NCBI GenBank assembly: GCA_034696485.1
Contig: JAQIWT010001278.1
Location: forward strand, 1-11,539
Direction of reading: 5' to 3'
Source of the DNA: Isohypsibius dastychi
Taxonomy: Eukaryota > Tardigrada > Eutardigrada > Parachela > Isohypsibiidae
DNA length: 11,539 nucleotides
The notes under the pieces are model-generated. The model worked only from the letters and a program-made list of their open reading frames with translations. It was not told the origin of the DNA and ran no database searches. A program made the translations under genes and the position numbers. Shown in pieces: positions 1-7,089 of the stretch (position 1 is the first letter of the stretch; every line of letters starts with the position of its first letter).

Positions 1-75
1 AACGCACGAGTTGTCTGCCAGCTTGATCGAAGTGAAGTCACAAAAACCAATCAAATCGTATGTCAGCGCGGCTTA
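1..75. other. Sequence beyond the homology break of copy A
   Basis: Copy A matches copy C (C position about 8243) down to about position 76, then becomes unrelated. No RING sequence is seen here. It is either an insertion or deletion breakpoint or the junction of the duplicated block. I recognise nothing else in it. Confidence 0.5.
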
Positions 76-963
76 TTGGGAGACACCGAAAGAACCCGGA
101 TTTCTTCGTGCCTGCAATGTAGTGTTCATGTATGATAAGGTCGCATACATGTGGATCATATTGAGGTACCAATGGCAGCCCACAACCAGCCAACATCGCA
201 ATTGCGAGCAGTTAATAACAACCCGAGACAAGGCTCGTAACCAATCTTTTGCAGCCCTTTTATGTCAACCTTGGTAACATTCCCGGAATCAAGAGCTGAC
301 CGCATAAGGGCACTCTGGACTTTCCCTAAAACTGTCAATGGAATAATGGTATTTCCAAAATGCCCATCCAGTTCGCTCTGATTCCAGCGGAGAATTTCTG
401 ACAAAATAATTACAGCGTGGATGCAATTTGCTACGGCTTCATCAATCTGCAACACATCAAAATCAATGTTCTTATGCACAAAAGAACCAAGATTCGAGAT
501 TATGACCTTCTTATTTTGCAAAAAATATTTAATCGATTCTTATAAGGCAAAAGGTCAAAGTGTTTTTATGAAACAGGTTTATTCACCTGGTTGGTCAGGT
601 TCTGATTAACGGACACCACAAGGATGTTTCGCATACGGGTAATACGATGAACAGCTTTAGGAATAGATGTGACTAGCACTCCGGAAATCACAGTCGTATC
701 GCTGAACCGATTATTGGTCGGTGTTCATCCATGAAGAATGGCGAGATTGAGCACATCTCCATCAGGCAAAGTGGGATTGAACATCTAGGAATGGACGTTT
801 CTCACTGAGACGCAAAACAATGCAGCGAAATCAAAAAATGTTGACATACCAGTTTGATTTCAGTCAGTGGTGGCTGTGCATAGCATAAACTGCCTTCGAC
901 ACTTGCGGTGATATGAGAAAATATCGGCAGGAGAACCGTTGCTAAATGGAGGATGACTGTCAT
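1..963 (-). pseudogene. PA-TM-RING ubiquitin ligase paralogue A, broken and cut by the window edge
   Basis: Exons recognisable by comparison with copies B-D, in transcript order: E1 850-963 (38 codons, signal peptide, start ATG at 961-963), E2 587-784, E3 170-446 and a remnant of E4 up to 111. E1 is normal and ends at a GTATGT donor. E2 keeps its length (66 codons) but has an in-frame TGA at 725-727, where copy C has a serine codon (TCA). E3 is 277 nt instead of 309 in C. A 2-nt deletion shifts the frame just before the membrane helix, and about 30 nt are missing at the exon end, so the helix is lost. In E4 the frame meets TAA at 73-75, and similarity to the other copies stops there. The RING half is not present in positions 1-75. 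Three independent lesions make this a dead copy. It is still about as similar to C in its spacer as in its exons, which suggests recent decay. Confidence 0.85.
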
Positions 964-1440
964 TTTCTACAGGCAGATTGTCGACAAAACTTGGACTCGA
1001 TCCACGAATTCGCTCATGAAAATGAGCAGACTGGAATCGGTCATTCCAGCTCTTTAAACTGCCACCGACTCGCGTATTAACAAGCCTCATGTTACAAGTA
1101 CGAAACGCATTCTGTAGACAGGCAGTTTATACTTTCAGACCAGTGGATAACTGGCTGGCTCAGGAGTCTGTATAGCTCCTGGCTGGCTACCCTCACCGAC
1201 CGGACAAGCCTCGTCACTCAATCAATACAAGCATTCCAACCTCATGCAATCTCAAGAGGCCTGCAAAAGGCTTGGCTGGCGGGTGGTGGGGTTTATCCAG
1301 ACAGGAACTAGTGATCAGAGGTAGTTACGTAGCTAGTTTTGTAAACCGAGAATATCATCACGTTTTCCAACCAGGCTCTCGGAAGAAAGTGGTTTCAAAT
1401 TGAACTAAAAAATTATTTTGCATCTGCCAGATCTTAGCAA

Positions 1441-1480
1441 ATAGAGAAAAGAGAGAAGAGAGAAGAGCAAAGAGAGAAGC
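1441..1480. repeat. GA-rich purine tract (imperfect microsatellite)
   Basis: About 40 nt of A and G with a single C, built from GAGA and GAAGAG units. The matching place upstream of copy C (about 9608-9632) has only a short GAAGAGAC stretch, so the tract expanded in the A block after the duplication, or shrank in C. Confidence 0.7.
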
Positions 1481-1607
1481 TCGAACAGCATTTTAGAGGT
1501 GGGTTTTTGGTGTTGCGTTTTGAATTCTATCCAAATCAACGAAGTCGTCCGTAAGCTCAAGGAATGGGATCTACAGCCTCGGTGTTTCTCAATAAACCTC
1601 TAGCCGT

Positions 1608-2009
1608 ATGAGCGTCGAAAAGCGGAGCCTATTCCGATCTGGTGTTTACCTCGATTTCGGGTGGACCGAATTCCCCAAAGAGTTACTTTTAAGACAGCTC
1701 ATCACGGTGGCCGTAAAAAAACTCCTACTGGCCTGTGTGTTTCCGTATTTTCCGATCAACGAAATGACGGGCGATACTGTAGAAGCAAGCAAGAATAACT
1801 GCTTTCTAAGCCATGACCATGGAACTAGTGACGATGATGCGAAAGGTGCGCCATCAGCTCTACGTTCAATTCAAGCGAAAACTAGCAAATTTCGAATAAA
1901 AAGGCATAACAAGAGCTTTTTCCAAGCAGTCGTGCGTCAGGCAGAGTTCTCAGTCATGGGGAAGTCAGACTCATCTTGCGAAGCGGATGAGTGGAAATTA
2001 TTATGGTAA
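1608..2009 (+). other. Open frame of 133 codons in the duplicated spacer, probably not a gene
   Basis: The frame starts at an ATG and runs 133 codons on the strand opposite to the array. The copy of this region upstream of C (about 9763-9969) has no ATG at the matching place (ATT instead). It carries about 34 extra nt and ends early at TAA. Over the shared 60 or so codons, substitutions that change the amino acid (S/G, F/I, S/C, L/P, P/A, M/I, T/A and others) outnumber silent ones, as expected without coding constraint. No domain is recognisable. It is most likely a chance frame or a decayed gene piece carried by the block. Confidence 0.3.
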
Positions 2010-2361
2010 CGAGTGATCTTATACGCCTTAGCGAGACCCCGCATATGTAGTGGTCGTGATTCTTGTGATATAGAACTTGACGAACTACTGCGTATATCTT
2101 TTCAAATCGACCACTGATTATACGAACAAGAGAGTGGAAAACTATTCTGTGGATACACAAGAGAGACCCAGATGAGATGAGTTGAGTTACTGTACAGTAT
2201 ATCAACCTTTCTGTCGACGTCAGACAGTTCGAGCTCGAGTTGATATCTGCAACAAGTACCTTTGAAGTGTGTGCGAACTCGGTAGTGACTCGTGAGAAGG
2301 CTTCTTATTGACAAAAATCTAGATCGATTCGCATGAGATACCAAAAGACCATCTTGGTATT

Positions 2362-2388
2362 CTAAGAAAAAACTGGTGCAGCAGGAAG
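2362..2388 (-). other. Probable sixth exon of paralogue B (conserved LPAAPV tail)
   Basis: Nine codons including TAG, reading LPAAPVFS. The tail of copy C reads ELPAAPVPETV in one uninterrupted exon, and that of D is PNAPVS. In B the stretch between the RING and this tail contains a 75-nt segment starting GTAAAT and ending TTTGATCAG. Removing it is phase 0 and leaves the frame open. Without splicing the protein ends earlier, at 2428. Confidence 0.55.
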
Positions 2389-3650
2389 CTGATCAAACAG
2401 AACAACCAACCAACTTGCCGACAAAATTTATGAGGGCACATAAGCCAATGCTGAGATATTTACAGTCTGCAAAGGTTTTGGAAAGAAAGCAGTTCGGCAA
2501 TAAGGGCATCCTTTATGTGTGTGTCTGCGAATCCACGGGTCCACACATCGCATATGAAATTCTGAAAGAGAAGTGCATAACGTTGTTACCAAAGCTTTGA
2601 CCAACGGACGAAAATGCTAACCATGCGGGCACTGGACCAAAGATCGGATCTGCTCTCCAAACTTGAACTTCCCTGCACAAATGGAGCAGTCTTTGTCGGT
2701 GACGTGCCAAACTCGCCGAATGGGCAGAGTCCACATAAGACGCCTAAACTGTGACACATGAAAGGCATCTGGATATTTTCGTGCCTACAACAAATTGTTC
2801 ATGTAAGTGAAGTTCGGGACAAATGTGGATCATAATGTACGTACCAGCAACTCCGTGACAAGAAAGGTTAACAGGCACACTATCCCCATAATCACAAGTT
2901 GAGCAAACACGATTCCCGCAGTTTTTAACCACACACAGGGGTAATGACCAATCTGATATGTTGCTGTGATTTCAACCTTGGAAACATTCCCGAGAGCTGC
3001 CCTCATAAGGTCACTCTGAACTTTCCCTAAAACTGTCAACGGAATGCTGGCATTTCCAAAACGTCCATCAAGTTCGCTTTGATTCCAATGGAGAATGTCC
3101 GACAGAATAATTACAGCATGAATACTTCTCGCTATGGCTTCATCAATCTGCAAGGCAACATTTCTCATAATTCGGAGATTCGAAACATTTCTCAGGTCAG
3201 TGAACGATGTAATCGCTTACTACGAATTAAAATGGTCTGTTTACCTGCTTGGTCAAGTTGGAACTTGCCGATATGACAAGGATGTTCGGCACAAGGATGC
3301 TATGATTAACAACTTCAGGGATGGATGTGATTAAAACTCCGGAGAGAGGAGCGTTGTTGAATTGATTTTTGCTTGGTGTTGATCCATAAAGAATGGCGCG
3401 GTTCAGCAGTCCGAAGTTCTCTCCATCAAACGACGTGGAATTGAGCATCTGTAAATTTTACAAATTCTGTACGTGATTCATTATACAGCAGATAAGACGG
3501 CGTTTAATTTGAGCGGAATCAGAAAGACTAACGTACCAGTTTGATTTCAGTCAATGGTGGCTGTGTGTAGCACAAACTTCCATCAGCACTTGCAATTATA
3601 TGAGAAAATATCGCGAGGAGCAGCATTGGAAAATGCAGCCTTTCTCCCAT
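2362..3650 (-). CDS. PA-TM-RING-H2 membrane E3 ubiquitin ligase, paralogue B, complete
   Basis: Predicted membrane RING ubiquitin ligase of the Goliath/GRAIL/RNF13 type, acting on endosomal or plasma membranes. Exons: E1 3537-3650, E2 3245-3448, E3 2845-3147, E4 2622-2784, E5 from 2561. All introns are GT..AG (60-97 nt) and the reading phase holds throughout. Residues 1-24 are a signal peptide. About 38-165 is the PA-like domain, with NLT and NVS sequons. About 183-207 is one membrane helix. The RING-H2 ligands are C240, C243, C259, H261, H264, C267, C280 and C283, which fits the consensus spacing, with VDPW after C267. Two ends are possible. Reading on in E5 stops at 2428-2430 (305 aa). Splicing out 2389-2463 (75 nt) joins E5 at 2464 to E6 2362-2388 (302 aa) and restores the LPAAPV tail seen in copy C. 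I favour the spliced end. Specific substrates are unknown. Confidence 0.82.
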
Positions 3651-4675
3651 TTTCGAGAAACAGATTGCTCTCAAAAAGGCGACACCCAAATTCACTCCAC
3701 TGAAAATGACAAGAATGATATCAAAATCATTCCAATTTCCAACCCAACCAATTGACTCCGAATCCCGGATCAAGCATGCCTCTGGCTAGCCTTTTCTCTT
3801 GAAGGGCATTGACTGTTAAGTTTACTCTATGACCATTGGTCATTGGTTATCCTGTGCCCAGAGCCCCAAAACAAGCTCAGCCACTTCAATATTCTTTCTT
3901 CCATTGTTTCGTCTCCTTGACCCAACTAAGAAATAACCAAATCCGGATTTACCTATTTTTATGTTATGCCGCATCCTTGCTAACGAATAAATCTGCATCG
4001 TACGAGTTATTAAAAATGTGCAATCACAATCATTCTATTCGAACATTTTGCTTTAGACAATTTCGTTATATATGGCGTTGTCTTGGGTTTTTAAATTTTG
4101 AACTGGATCCTCCTCACAGGAGTGCACTTGATATTGATCAGGATACTATAGTATAACAGAATTTTCTTTCTCGCAAATAGCGAACTCCCATTTTTAAACA
4201 GTAAAAATCTAAAAAACGTTTCCAGAACGAGGAAAACAAAAAGTGAATGTCTACCATAGCAGAAAACGACCACCGGCATAGGACACAACACAGACAACAT
4301 ACAGACTATAAAATCAGATCGAAAACCGAAAGAATAAAGTACATACCAATAAAGTGGTGAATCATTTCAAAGAAAATGAAAACTAACATGTTTTAGTAAG
4401 ATCAACTTTGGAAGAATGCTTCTTTGGCTTTCCGGTTGGCTTGACGTGGGGTCGTTTGCACTTTCCCATCCCCATCTCTTTCATCCTGACGAATATGCTC
4501 GATAATCGCCAACCTGTTTTCCAGAATTATCTCCATTGGAAGAAGAGCTGACAACAGCGTTCTTAAACTCAATCTGTCCACCTCCAACTCCCAACCAAAC
4601 ACGGCGAACATCACTTCCGGTGTCAGATTCAGATTATGACCATGACCCAAAATGCCATGAATTATTGATTAAGTT
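3651..4675. other. Region upstream of paralogue B, no firm gene
   Basis: This is the region where B's promoter and 5' UTR should lie. It becomes AT-rich from about 3780. The first few tens of bases upstream of the ATG resemble the same places in A and C. A minus-strand open frame of about 82 codons at 4402-4650 (from a TTG, with no splice acceptor close upstream) has a plausible coding look, with an acidic and basic C-terminal part. I cannot link it to a neighbour or a family. Nothing else is supported. Confidence 0.4.
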
Positions 4676-5051
4676 TCAATGAGTTCCTCGTCGAAGGAAG
4701 CCAGGAACCAGGAGCTCTTCCGCTTCAACTTCTTCCGTCGACCAATTGCGATCAAACCAATCCAAGCGCATGTACGCGAGAAGTTGTTTTGGCCTGCTGA
4801 TTGTCATCAGGCCAACTTGACCGCAAACTTGATGAGAACATCCCCGCCCATTTACCACATCCTGACCTCCATCATGGATTTTAACGTCGCTGGCCATTTG
4901 CCAGCTATCCGGTGTGCAATGTCCCGAAACAATTCCAGCACAGTTAACAACAAAGAACGAGATTCAAGCATGATGATCCGTGTTGATATCTGAATTGTCG
5001 TGATGACAGACAACATTCCGAACGAATTGAAACCCGATTTAAAACAAGTTT
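4676..5051 (-). CDS. Two possible exons of an unrecognised gene
   Basis: Exon 4856-5051 follows a good acceptor (TTTACAG) and ends before GTAAAT. A 62-nt putative intron (4794-4855, ending ATCAGCAG) leads to exon 4676-4793, which stops at TGA 4676-4678. The intron length matches those of the PA-TM-RING genes, and the joined frame stays open for about 104 residues. These are mixed hydrophobic and charged, with a short acidic stretch (EEVEAEE) near the end. I do not recognise a domain. A possible small upstream exon ending at a CAG/GTATCT donor (about 5114-5148) is in phase only in one reading. It could be the 3' end of a gene whose 5' part is at 6896-7089, or a chance set of splice-like sites. 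Confidence 0.3.
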
Positions 5052-5260
5052 CTGTAAATGATCTCAACAAAGGATGAGCTTTCAACTCAATTTTCATCCA
5101 ATTACAGAGATACCTGTCAATTTGCCATTTTTCAAGATAGATCTCACTGAGATTAATCAAAATATTCCGGATCAAGGCCTCTGTCTGCCTAATATGACTT
5201 TCAACGGACCGAGTCCGCGGACTGCAAATGATTTTCCACGGATCCAAAACATCGGTCCAC

Positions 5261-5265
5261 GGATT
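5261..5265. repeat. Target site duplication, left copy (GGATT)
   Basis: The five bases GGATT directly abut the left LTR and recur at 6804-6808 directly after the right LTR. Five bp is the usual duplication size for Ty3/Gypsy and BEL/Pao type integrases. Confidence 0.9.
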
Positions 5266-5438
5266 TGTGATATCTCGAAGACGAGATTAAAGTCGTATGA
5301 CTTTATTATCTTTTGAGTACAGAGTAAGAAGTAATAATGAATATGGAACTGGGAATACAACTGAGGGAAAGGGCATAGTTGCCAAGGCTTGAAGGCATCG
5401 GGTAAAACCCTGATGACCTTCAAGGCTCGGACATCACA
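5266..5438 (-). repeat. 3' LTR of the retrotransposon
   Basis: 173 bp, the same as 6631-6803. On the element strand it begins TGTGATGTCC and ends GATATCACA. The AATAAA polyadenylation signal is at 5302-5307 (minus strand), late in the LTR, as expected for the R region. No clear TATA box is seen. Confidence 0.92.
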
Positions 5439-5448
5439 ATCCTCCCCT
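5439..5448 (-). promoter_or_regulatory. Polypurine tract of the retrotransposon
   Basis: On the element strand this reads AGGGGAGGAT immediately before the 3' LTR. It is the purine run expected to prime plus-strand DNA synthesis. Confidence 0.8.
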
Positions 5449-5566
5449 AGTGTTTTGGAACACGAAAGCACGAAATAAGGCAGCTATGAACTGGAGCCAT
5501 CAGTACGCAATAGAAGAACGTAATAGAAGAACAAAACAGGATAACAGTCAAGAATATTTGTGTTCG

Positions 5567-5750
5567 CTGTGTAGGATGCAGGTCCACCATCGCATAATGG
5601 CATGATAGCATATCGGCATAGTGGCAGAAGCAGGATAAGGAGAGCTGTGTAGAATACAGTGATACCGGATGCGTAGAATGCATGGAGAACTGCGTAGAAT
5701 ACAGGAGACCGGTCTGTGTAGCATACAGGACTTTGGCTGAGTAGACACAG
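5567..5750. repeat. Array of short imperfect palindromes inside the retrotransposon tail
   Basis: Six related 14-16-mers of the type CTGTGTAGAATACAG: 5567-5582, 5645-5659, 5669-5683, 5690-5704, 5714-5728 and 5737-5750. The last five are spaced 21-24 bp apart. Each has CTG/CAG (or ATG/CAT) arms, so each can form a small hairpin. They lie between the gag stop and the 3' LTR, where a full element would have pol. Confidence 0.75.
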
Positions 5751-5775
5751 CACAGAACTCAAGGGATCCACTTGA

Positions 5776-6603
5776 TCATAGAATATCGTAAGCTGGTTCG
5801 TGGTAAGTATAGTTAACCTTGGAGGACTTTCCTTCAGAGCGGCAGACCCTTTGTATGTGTCCTTTCTTCCCGCATTTACGACAGTACTGGTTCCGAAAAC
5901 TACAATCTGCCCGCTCATGGTCCTTGGAGCCACAGCTTAAGCATTCGTAATCGGAGTCCTCATCGTCTGCAGAGCTCTCCTCCTCTTTCTTCCCGGCCTT
6001 TCGGGTGTTTCTGGGTTTCGTCATGTTGACTGAAGCAGTTTGGGGAATTTTCCTAGAATCCTGTTGACTAGTTTCGAATTTCCTAGCAACGTCAAGAGTT
6101 TCCTCGAAGTCCTTCAACTCTTGACTCATCAGGATACGGCGGGTCACGTCACTTATAATTCCTGCCACGAAAACTGCGCTGAGAATATCCTGCAGGATCG
6201 TTTCAGGGAACTGACAGGTTATTGTCTGATCGCGTAGACGATTTGCGTATTCAACAAGCGATTCTCCCTCCCTTTGTCGAATGACGAAGAATGTCGCCCA
6301 CTCCGTAACCTTGAATGTTACTCGGTTGTACGCAGTATCAAGCTTTTTGAGCAGCTGTTCCCCCGTGAAACTGGATGGATCTTGCGGCTGACACATTGAA
6401 ATAAGCATTTGAAAAGGCTTGATGTCGAGGCTTTCAATGAACAGCTCTTTCTGTTTGCTTTCAGGGAAATCAGTAAGCTTGACGTAGTTCTGAAATCTGA
6501 ATTTCCAAGCTGACCAGCTCATCGTGTCCGGGTCGAACCTGACGAGGGGACCCGTCGTGGTCGCCGTTGTGTCCAAAACAGATGTGACAGATGGTGGGGG
6601 CAT
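5776..6603 (-). CDS. gag: Retrotransposon Gag polyprotein with two CCHC zinc knuckles
   Basis: 275-aa structural protein expected to assemble into virus-like particles around element RNA. ATG at 6601-6603 is the first on the element transcript after a 27-nt leader, and the stop is TGA at 5776-5778. Residues about 24-180 resemble the capsid-like part of Ty3/Gypsy Gag, with the early W-x2-W motif (W30, W33) and the W102 and R109-G113 region. About 195-217 is a basic then acidic linker (RKAGKKEEE, then SADDEDSD). The nucleocapsid part has two perfect CX2CX4HX4C knuckles: C221, C224, H229, C234 and C241, C244, H249, C254. There is no protease motif after them. The frame has no internal stops or shifts, so it may still be expressed and could act in trans or use a partner's enzymes. 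Its own LTRs argue against domestication. Confidence 0.92.
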   Translation of the reverse strand: MPPPSVTSVLDTTATTTGPLVRFDPDTMSWSAWKFRFQNYVKLTDFPESKQKELFIESLDIKPFQMLISMCQPQDPSSFTGEQLLKKLDTAYNRVTFKVTEWATFFVIRQREGESLVEYANRLRDQTITCQFPETILQDILSAVFVAGIISDVTRRILMSQELKDFEETLDVARKFETSQQDSRKIPQTASVNMTKPRNTRKAGKKEEESSADDEDSDYECLSCGSKDHERADCSFRNQYCRKCGKKGHIQRVCRSEGKSSKVNYTYHEPAYDIL

Positions 6604-6611
6604 GTTAAACT

Positions 6612-6629
6612 CTTATGTGGTTCACGCCA
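6612..6629 (-). promoter_or_regulatory. Putative primer-binding site of the retrotransposon
   Basis: One base after the end of the 5' LTR, the element strand reads TGGCGTGAACCACATAAG. It begins with TGG, the complement of the tRNA CCA end. I could not match it to a particular tRNA, so the primer is not assigned. Confidence 0.5.
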
Positions 6630-6630
6630 G

Positions 6631-6803
6631 TGTGATATCTCGAAGACGAGATTAAAGTCGTATGACTTTATTATCTTTTGAGTACAGAGTAAGAAGTAAT
6701 AATGAATATGGAACTGGGAATACAACTGAGGGAAAGGGCATAGTTGCCAAGGCTTGAAGGCATCGGGTAAAACCCTGATGACCTTCAAGGCTCGGACATC
6801 ACA
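6631..6803 (-). repeat. 5' LTR of the retrotransposon
   Basis: 173 bp and, by eye, identical to the other LTR. It should carry the promoter of the element. AATAAA is at 6667-6672 on the minus strand. Confidence 0.92.
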
Positions 6804-6808
6804 GGATT
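6804..6808. repeat. Target site duplication, right copy (GGATT)
   Basis: Exact copy of 5261-5265, abutting the right LTR. Confidence 0.9.
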
Positions 6809-6895
6809 CAAAAATGTGGGTCCAACGGACTAAAAATTCTGAGTCCGGTCCGTGGGAACCCTGTAATTCGAGATCAAGGTTAAAGGCTTTTGCCG

Positions 6896-7089
6896 TTATT
6901 CGCTTGTCTCCAAGAAAATTAAATTAAAATAATTATAGGCGTCAAACTTCAGGGTCAGTTTGAGAAAAGCTGCCGGAAAAGTTGATTCTGAATCGGATAG
7001 ATATCAATCCGGGAAAGAAAAAGGCTCACCTGTTGCTCCATAGACCACAATCAGGAGTGAACCGATTGAAGCTTTATGATCAATCATCG
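6896..7089 (-). CDS. Two possible exons of an unrecognised gene with a hydrophobic stretch
   Basis: Exon 7030-7089 sits between a strong acceptor (pyrimidine-rich, ending TTACGCAG, at 7090 onward) and a GTGAGC donor. It has an ATG at 7085-7087 and codes for a short hydrophobic segment (SLLIVVYGA). A 60-nt intron (6970-7029, ending CCGGCAG) leads to a second open stretch, 6969 down to a TAA at 6896-6898, again rich in hydrophobic and aromatic residues (KFDAYNYFNLIF). The intron size is typical of this genome. No family is recognised. The gene might continue to 4676-5051, split by the repeat and the retrotransposon, but the phases do not join cleanly. It could also be a broken gene. Confidence 0.3.

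Larger units (their letters stand above)
964..2361. other. Spacer between copies A and B; duplicated upstream region of A
   Basis: Positions 964-2097 align with 9163-10282 upstream of copy C, with substitutions and small indels. The last clear match is the TACTGCGTATAT stretch at about 2086-2097 and 10271-10282. It should contain the promoter and 5' UTR of A, but I see no dependable TATA or initiator. Positions 2098-2361 are not shared with C and hold no gene I can support. A 7-10-bp inverted repeat (ATACCAA...TTGGTAT) at about 2339-2359 lies just downstream of the end of copy B and could be a transcript-end hairpin, although this is weak. Confidence 0.6.
5266..6803 (-). mobile_element. Gag-only, non-autonomous LTR retrotransposon (1,538 bp), complete and young
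   Basis: Two direct 173-bp LTRs (5266-5438 and 6631-6803) appear identical base for base by eye. They are bounded by TG..CA with TGTGAT/ATCACA inverted ends and flanked by GGATT duplications. In element orientation (minus strand) the order is 5' LTR, a primer-binding-like TGG sequence, a 27-nt leader, an intact gag ORF, a 337-nt tail with palindromic repeats, a polypurine tract and the 3' LTR. No protease, reverse transcriptase, RNase H or integrase frame exists, so mobility must depend on a partner element. Identical LTRs and a perfect duplication point to very recent insertion. The Gag and 5-bp duplication fit Ty3/Gypsy (Mag-like) best, but without pol this is an inference. Confidence 0.92.
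5203..6863. repeat. Small older repeat of 21-23-bp units, interrupted by the retrotransposon
   Basis: With the retrotransposon removed, the flanks join into consecutive units that each start GGA(C/T): 5219-5239, 5240-5260, then 5261-5265 continued at 6809-6826, and a last one from 6827. The outer parts are partly inverted: ACGGACCGAGTCCG at 5204-5217 faces GAGTCCGGTCCGT at 6841-6853. Read on the minus strand, the right edge begins CAGGGTTCCCAC, which resembles the CAGGG start of many DNA-transposon ends. The left edge lacks a clean matching CAGGG, so this may be a damaged or partial non-autonomous DNA element of about 120 bp. The class is not certain. Confidence 0.5.

Noticed and set aside
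1608-2009. 133-codon plus-strand open frame as a real gene
   Set aside because: Its duplicate upstream of C lacks the ATG, has a 34-nt indel and an early stop, and most shared-codon changes alter the amino acid. There is no domain.
3836-4156. 106-codon plus-strand open frame
   Set aside because: AT-rich surroundings, cysteine- and phenylalanine-rich composition typical of chance frames, no homologous copy in the array.
4679-4993. 104-codon plus-strand open frame
   Set aside because: It lies opposite the better supported minus-strand exon pair, with no domain and no splice or promoter support of its own.
5776-6603. Gag as a domesticated host gene of the Arc or PEG10 kind
   Set aside because: It sits between two identical LTRs with a perfect target duplication and keeps primer and polypurine sites, so it is an element gene, not a host gene.
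6519-6788. Open frame crossing the 5' LTR into gag
   Set aside because: It is a shadow of LTR and gag sequence in another frame, and a near twin is found in the other LTR (5172-5471).
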